Below are positions 5,424-7,486 of a stretch of DNA of 7,486 bases, piece after piece. A program made the translations under genes and the position numbers. The stretch lies in the NCBI GenBank assembly GCA_947474905.1, contig CANJKQ010000035.1:1-7486 (forward strand). The letters are read 5' to 3'. Under the pieces are notes generated by a model. It made no database searches and was not told the DNA's origin. It saw only the letters and a list, made by a program, of their open reading frames with translations. This stretch comes from Pseudomonadota bacterium. Its GTDB lineage: Bacteria; Pseudomonadota; Alphaproteobacteria; Sphingomonadales; Sphingomonadaceae. Positions within the stretch are counted from its first letter, which is position 1. Every line of letters begins with the position of its first letter.

Positions 5424-5428
5424 GGAGG
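5424..5428 (+). promoter_or_regulatory. Shine-Dalgarno of the nuclease gene, inside the repeat arm
   Basis: GGAGG lies 6 nt before the ATG at 5435 and is part of the right terminal arm of element B (5421-5429). In an mRNA running through the element, this arm can pair with 5319-5327 and hide the ribosome site. Confidence 0.7.
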
Positions 5429-5434
5429 AACGCG

Positions 5435-5809
5435 ATGCGTCTAACCGGATCGACAACTGCTCAACAAAACGCCAAGCGCCTCCGCAGGAAAATGACGCCG
5501 CCCGAAATCGCGTTGTGGCTTGCCTTGCGCCGCAACGGCGACGGCCTCCGCTTCAGGCGCCAACATGCAGCAGGACGCTATGTTCTGGACTTTTATTGCG
5601 CGCCTGCCCGCCTCGCGATCGAAGTCGATGGCATAGCGCATGAGCGAGGTAATCAGCCGGAACGCGATCGGGAGAGAGACGCGTGGCTTGCGGCGCAGGC
5701 TATTAAGGTACTGCGCTACCCAGCGACCGAAGTCCTTTCGAATCTGGAAGGCGTGGTCGGCGAGATTGTCGCGATCGCGCTCGAAAGGGTTACTGCAAGC
5801 GAGAGGTAG
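5435..5809 (+). CDS. DUF559 family protein, PD-(D/E)XK (Vsr-like) endonuclease fold
   Basis: A 124-aa single-domain protein of the DUF559 family, related to very-short-patch-repair endonucleases. The basic N-terminus (about 11-19) leads to M-T-P-P-E-I-A-L-W-L-A-L-R with Glu24. The nuclease core is R-F-R-R-Q-H...Y-V-L-D-F-Y-C...L-A-I-E-V-D-G-I-A-H-E, in which Asp52 and Glu63 (with Asp65) are the likely metal-binding residues. The C-terminal V-L-R-Y-P-A-T-E-V-L-S-N-L-E-G-V (92-107) is the family's usual ending. No frameshift or missing core residue is seen, so it may be active; the DNA target is unknown. Its Shine-Dalgarno lies in repeat element B, and an inverted partial copy of that repeat follows the stop by 4 nt. 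The unit sits between the convergent ends of ATP12 and gmk. A methylase or helicase partner is not present, so a conventional restriction system is not supported. Confidence 0.88.
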   Translation: MRLTGSTTAQQNAKRLRRKMTPPEIALWLALRRNGDGLRFRRQHAAGRYVLDFYCAPARLAIEVDGIAHERGNQPERDRERDAWLAAQAIKVLRYPATEVLSNLEGVVGEIVAIALERVTASER

Positions 5810-5813
5810 GGGG

Positions 5814-5864
5814 ATCCTCCCCCTCCGTCGCTTCGCGACACCTCCCCCTGGCGGGGGAGGATTA
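5814..5864. repeat. Palindromic repeat element C, inverted short copy at the right flank; possible bidirectional terminator
   Basis: ATCCTCCCCC (5814-5823) and GGGGGAGGAT (5853-5862) pair perfectly over 10 bp. Inside is a small hairpin GTCGC-TTC-GCGAC (5827-5839). A competing local stem CCTCCCCC/GGGGGAGG (5841-5848/5853-5860, loop TGGC) is also possible. The first 15 nt and last 19 nt match element B inverted, but the three-way junction is absent, so it reads as a deletion derivative. It lies between the convergent nuclease and gmk stops and is the only structure that could stop transcription from either side, though there is no T-run. Confidence 0.85.
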
Positions 5865-5869
5865 GGTAG

Positions 5870-6517
5870 CTACCGCAACAACTCCCGGATAAACCCGATA
5901 ATCCCCGTCTGGCGTGATCGCTTCAGCCGCTCCGCCGCCAGAATCGTCTTCACGCTTTCAAAGCACTGGTCGACATCGTCGTTGACCAGCACATAGTCAT
6001 AGCCGTCCCAGTGGCTGACTTCGTTGGCGGCGCGGCTCATGCGGGCGTCGATCACCGCCGCACTGTCAGTCGCCCGCCGCTCAAGCCTTGTGCGCAGTTC
6101 GGCCATGGACGGCGGCAGGATGAACACGCGGACCACATCGCCGCCCGCGAGCTGATGGAGCTGCTGCGCGCCCTGCCAGTCGATGTCGAACAGAATGTCG
6201 CAGCCCTCGCCCAGCTTGTGGAACACATCGGCCTTGGGCGTGCCATAGCGATGGTCGAACACATGCGCCCATTCGAGGAACTCGTGGTTCTTCACCATCG
6301 CGCGGAAGCGGTCGAGATCGACGAAGTGATAATCCTTGCCATCGACTTCGCCCGGCCGGATCGGCCGCGTGGTATAGCTGACCGACATCGACAAGTCGGG
6401 CTCAGCCTCGAGCAGCATCTTGGCGATCGTCGACTTGCCCGCGCCCGAAGGCGAGGACAGCACGAACAACACGCCGCGGCGCTTGAAACCATGGGGATCG
6501 TCGATGGGATGGGCCAT
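5870..6517 (-). CDS. gmk: Guanylate kinase
   Basis: Transfers phosphate from ATP to GMP to give GDP, essential for GTP and dGTP supply; cytoplasmic. The 215-aa product is normal in length. The P-loop is S-S-P-S-G-A-G-K-S-T (21-30). The GMP-binding segment is S-Y-T-T-R-P-I-R-P-G-E-V-D-G-K-D-Y-H-F (47-65), followed by E-F-L-E-W-A-H-V...Y-G-T (79-93) and the D-I-D-W-Q-G-A (111-117) strand-turn. The lid and C-terminal helices follow to residue 215. The short N-terminal extension before the first strand (about 14 residues) is modest. The ribosome site is weak. It converges on the nuclease gene with 60 nt between stops, and is separated from upstream fumC by 241 nt with a palindromic repeat, so it is probably transcribed on its own. 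Confidence 0.96.
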   Translation of the reverse strand: MAHPIDDPHGFKRRGVLFVLSSPSGAGKSTIAKMLLEAEPDLSMSVSYTTRPIRPGEVDGKDYHFVDLDRFRAMVKNHEFLEWAHVFDHRYGTPKADVFHKLGEGCDILFDIDWQGAQQLHQLAGGDVVRVFILPPSMAELRTRLERRATDSAAVIDARMSRAANEVSHWDGYDYVLVNDDVDQCFESVKTILAAERLKRSRQTGIIGFIRELLR

Positions 6518-6522
6518 ATCCG

Positions 6523-6551
6523 CTAGTGCCGCGACGTTACGCGGGCGTCAA
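6523..6551 (-). promoter_or_regulatory. Candidate gmk promoter
   Basis: On the minus strand TTGACG (6551-6546) is followed after 17 nt by CACTAG (6528-6523), a weak -10. It lies just before the gmk ATG at 6517. The spacing is good but the -10 match is poor. Confidence 0.2.
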
Positions 6552-6578
6552 GCGTGGGGGTGGTGGGCGTGGGATGGG

Positions 6579-6753
6579 TTCATGCGAAGACGCGAAGACC
6601 AGGGGCGGCGCCCAAAATACTCCGTCCCCCCGGCCTTGAGCCGGGGCCCCGCTAAAACTGCCCGGTCGAAGAAGCGGGACCCCGGCTCAAGGCCGGGGTG
6701 ACGAACTGGAATATCCCGCCGACTTGCTTAGCGCCTTCGCGCCTTTGCGTGAA
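6579..6753. repeat. Outer imperfect inverted repeat between gmk and fumC
   Basis: The 22-nt stretches 6579-6600 and 6732-6753 (inverted) agree at 17 positions; four of the five differences are transitions. The left arm contains a perfect tandem GCGAAGAC x2 (6584-6599). The arms enclose the strong palindrome at 6623-6703. No coding sequence is credible in the 241-nt gap 6518-6758. Confidence 0.55.
6623..6703. repeat. Palindromic repeat element D, possible fumC terminator
   Basis: Arms 6628-6653 and 6673-6698 pair at 25 of 26 positions around a 19-nt loop. CGTC/GACG (6623-6626/6700-6703) extends the stem beyond one mismatch. The single internal mismatch is C6647.A6679 on the plus strand, which becomes a G.U wobble in minus-strand RNA, the fumC direction. 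Each arm is also self-complementary (CCCCGGC-CTTGA-GCCGGGG in the left arm), so one long hairpin and two short ones are alternative folds. It lies 56 nt after the fumC stop and could end that transcript. It is a different family from elements A to C. Confidence 0.85.
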
Positions 6754-6758
6754 GCAGC

Positions 6759-7486
6759 TCAAACCATCGTCTCAGGCCGCACCAGCCGATCGAACGTCGC
6801 TTCATCGACCAGCCCCAACCCCAGCGCCGCCTGCTTGAGCGTCAGCCCGTGCGTATGCGCGTGCTTGGCGATCCCGGCGGCATTGTCATAGCCGATTTCG
6901 GGGGCAAGCGCGGTGACGAGCATCAGCGAGCGATCGACCAGCTCGGCGATGCGGTCGCGATTGGGCTCGATCCCCTCCACACACCGCTCGGCAAAACTTT
7001 CCATGCCGACCGAGAGGAGGTGGATCGAGCGCAGCACGGCGGCGCCGATCATCGGCTTGAATACGTTGAGCTCGAGATGGCCTTGCATCCCGCCCACCGT
7101 GATCGCCTGATGATTGCCGATCACTTGCGCCGCCACCATCGTCAACATTTCGCACTGGGTGGGGTTGACCTTGCCCGGCATGATCGAGCTGCCCGGCTCG
7201 TTTTCGGGGAGGTTCAATTCGCCGATCCCCGCACGCGGCCCCGAGCCGAGCAGGCGGATGTCGTTGGCGATTTTGGTGAGCGCGACGGCGAGCGTGTTGA
7301 GCGTGCCCGACAGGTGAACAAGGGGGTCGTTGGAAGCGAGCGCTTCAAAGGCGTTTTCGGCGGTGTGGAAGGGATGGCCGGTGATCTCGGCGATGGCTGC
7401 GCAAACGGCCTCGGCGAACCCGGTCGGCGCGTTCAGCCCCGTCCCCACCGCCGTGCCACCCTGCGCCAGCCGGTTGGTGCCATTGA
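6759..7486 (-). CDS. fumC: Class II fumarate hydratase, C-terminal part (N-terminus off the right edge)
   Basis: Interconverts fumarate and L-malate in the TCA cycle; class II enzymes are iron-free homotetramers. The visible 241 codons start in frame at [18 protein letters not shown], open to the window edge, and end at TGA (6759-6761). The superfamily signature [11 protein letters not shown] (7161-7193) carries the mobile SS loop serine that acts as catalytic base, and is followed by T-Q-C-E-M. The T-A-V-G-T-G-L-N segment and the small C-terminal domain (ending R-P-E-T-M-V) fit FumC rather than argininosuccinate lyase, adenylosuccinate lyase or aspartase. About half the protein (usual length near 460) is present. 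An apparent start at 7448 is an internal GTG valine codon, not the real start. Confidence 0.95.
   Translation of the reverse strand, partial: NGTNRLAQGGTAVGTGLNAPTGFAEAVCAAIAEITGHPFHTAENAFEALASNDPLVHLSGTLNTLAVALTKIANDIRLLGSGPRAGIGELNLPENEPGSSIMPGKVNPTQCEMLTMVAAQVIGNHQAITVGGMQGHLELNVFKPMIGAAVLRSIHLLSVGMESFAERCVEGIEPNRDRIAELVDRSLMLVTALAPEIGYDNAAGIAKHAHTHGLTLKQAALGLGLVDEATFDRLVRPETMV

Larger units (their letters stand above)
5316..5429. repeat. Palindromic repeat element B, left flank of the nuclease gene
   Basis: Its ends TCCTCCCCC (5319-5327) and GGGGGAGGA (5421-5429) are a perfect 9-bp terminal inverted repeat. Between them are GCCAGGG, the three-way junction (5335-5398) and a small hairpin CAGGC-GAA-GCCTG (5403-5415). 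The first 19 nt (5316-5334, TAATCCTCCCCCGCCAGGG) recur exactly, inverted, at 5846-5864. The last 15 nt (5415-5429) recur, inverted, at 5815-5829. It starts with the ATP12 stop codon and ends in the Shine-Dalgarno of the next gene, leaving no spare intergenic DNA. Confidence 0.9.

Noticed and set aside
5435..5809. Restriction-modification system
   Set aside because: No methyltransferase, specificity or helicase gene is adjacent; the neighbours are ATP12 and gmk.
5316..5864. CRISPR array or insertion sequence with transposase
   Set aside because: There are only two flanking repeats and no spacer series. The encoded protein is a DUF559-type nuclease, not a known transposase, and no target-site duplication is clear.
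6011..6526. Plus-strand open frame opposite gmk
   Set aside because: It is a shadow of gmk, whose P-loop and GMP-binding motifs are unambiguous.
7446..7448. fumC start codon at 7448
   Set aside because: This is an internal GTG (Val) in T-A-V-G-T-G-L-N; the reading frame continues upstream off the edge with conserved FumC sequence.

Overview
The window looks like chromosomal DNA of a high-GC alphaproteobacterium, most likely Sphingomonas or a close sphingomonad. The reasons are the strong G/C third-position bias, an ATP12-type F1-ATPase assembly chaperone (largely an alphaproteobacterial and mitochondrial family), the grouping of crcB, an RluC-type pseudouridine synthase, a HAD phosphatase and ATP12, and GC-rich palindromic repeats between genes. 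No genome comparison could be run, so the taxonomic call is an inference.

Layout. On the left, a truncated small membrane protein (minus strand, off the edge) is divergent from a lipoprotein gene (339-1121). A repeat-filled gap (1122-1448) follows. Next comes a tightly packed plus-strand operon of seven genes: crcB (fluoride channel), an S4-domain RluC/RluD-like pseudouridine synthase, a 70-aa membrane protein, a PaiB-like FMN-binding protein, a HAD-IA phosphatase, a 73-aa membrane protein and ATP12. Four of its junctions are 4-nt ATGA stop/start overlaps, which implies translational coupling. Right after the ATP12 stop lies a small PD-(D/E)XK-type nuclease gene of the DUF559 family (5435-5809), bounded on each side by inverted copies of a palindromic repeat. 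Facing it on the minus strand are gmk (guanylate kinase) and the C-terminal half of class II fumarase (fumC, off the right edge). A second, unrelated palindromic repeat separates gmk from fumC.

How it works together. The operon is mostly housekeeping: fluoride efflux, rRNA modification, phosphate-ester clean-up and ATP synthase assembly, with two small unknown membrane proteins and a PaiB-like protein interspersed. gmk and fumC are core metabolism.

The unusual part is the repeat system. Two 64-nt elements (1293-1356 and 5335-5398) share an identical three-way-junction layout: a 10-bp outer stem enclosing two 9-bp hairpins with CCC and GGG loops. All 8 unpaired bases are identical, while 11 of 28 base pairs differ and every one is compensated. 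The second element belongs to a repeat whose inverted, deleted partner lies on the other side of the nuclease gene. The two outer ends are identical for 19 nt, one of them includes the ATP12 stop codon, and the repeat's inner arm supplies the nuclease gene's Shine-Dalgarno. The repeat-nuclease-repeat unit (5316-5864) is the best candidate here for an undescribed mobile or domesticated system, by analogy with REP/RAYT pairs. That analogy is a hypothesis.
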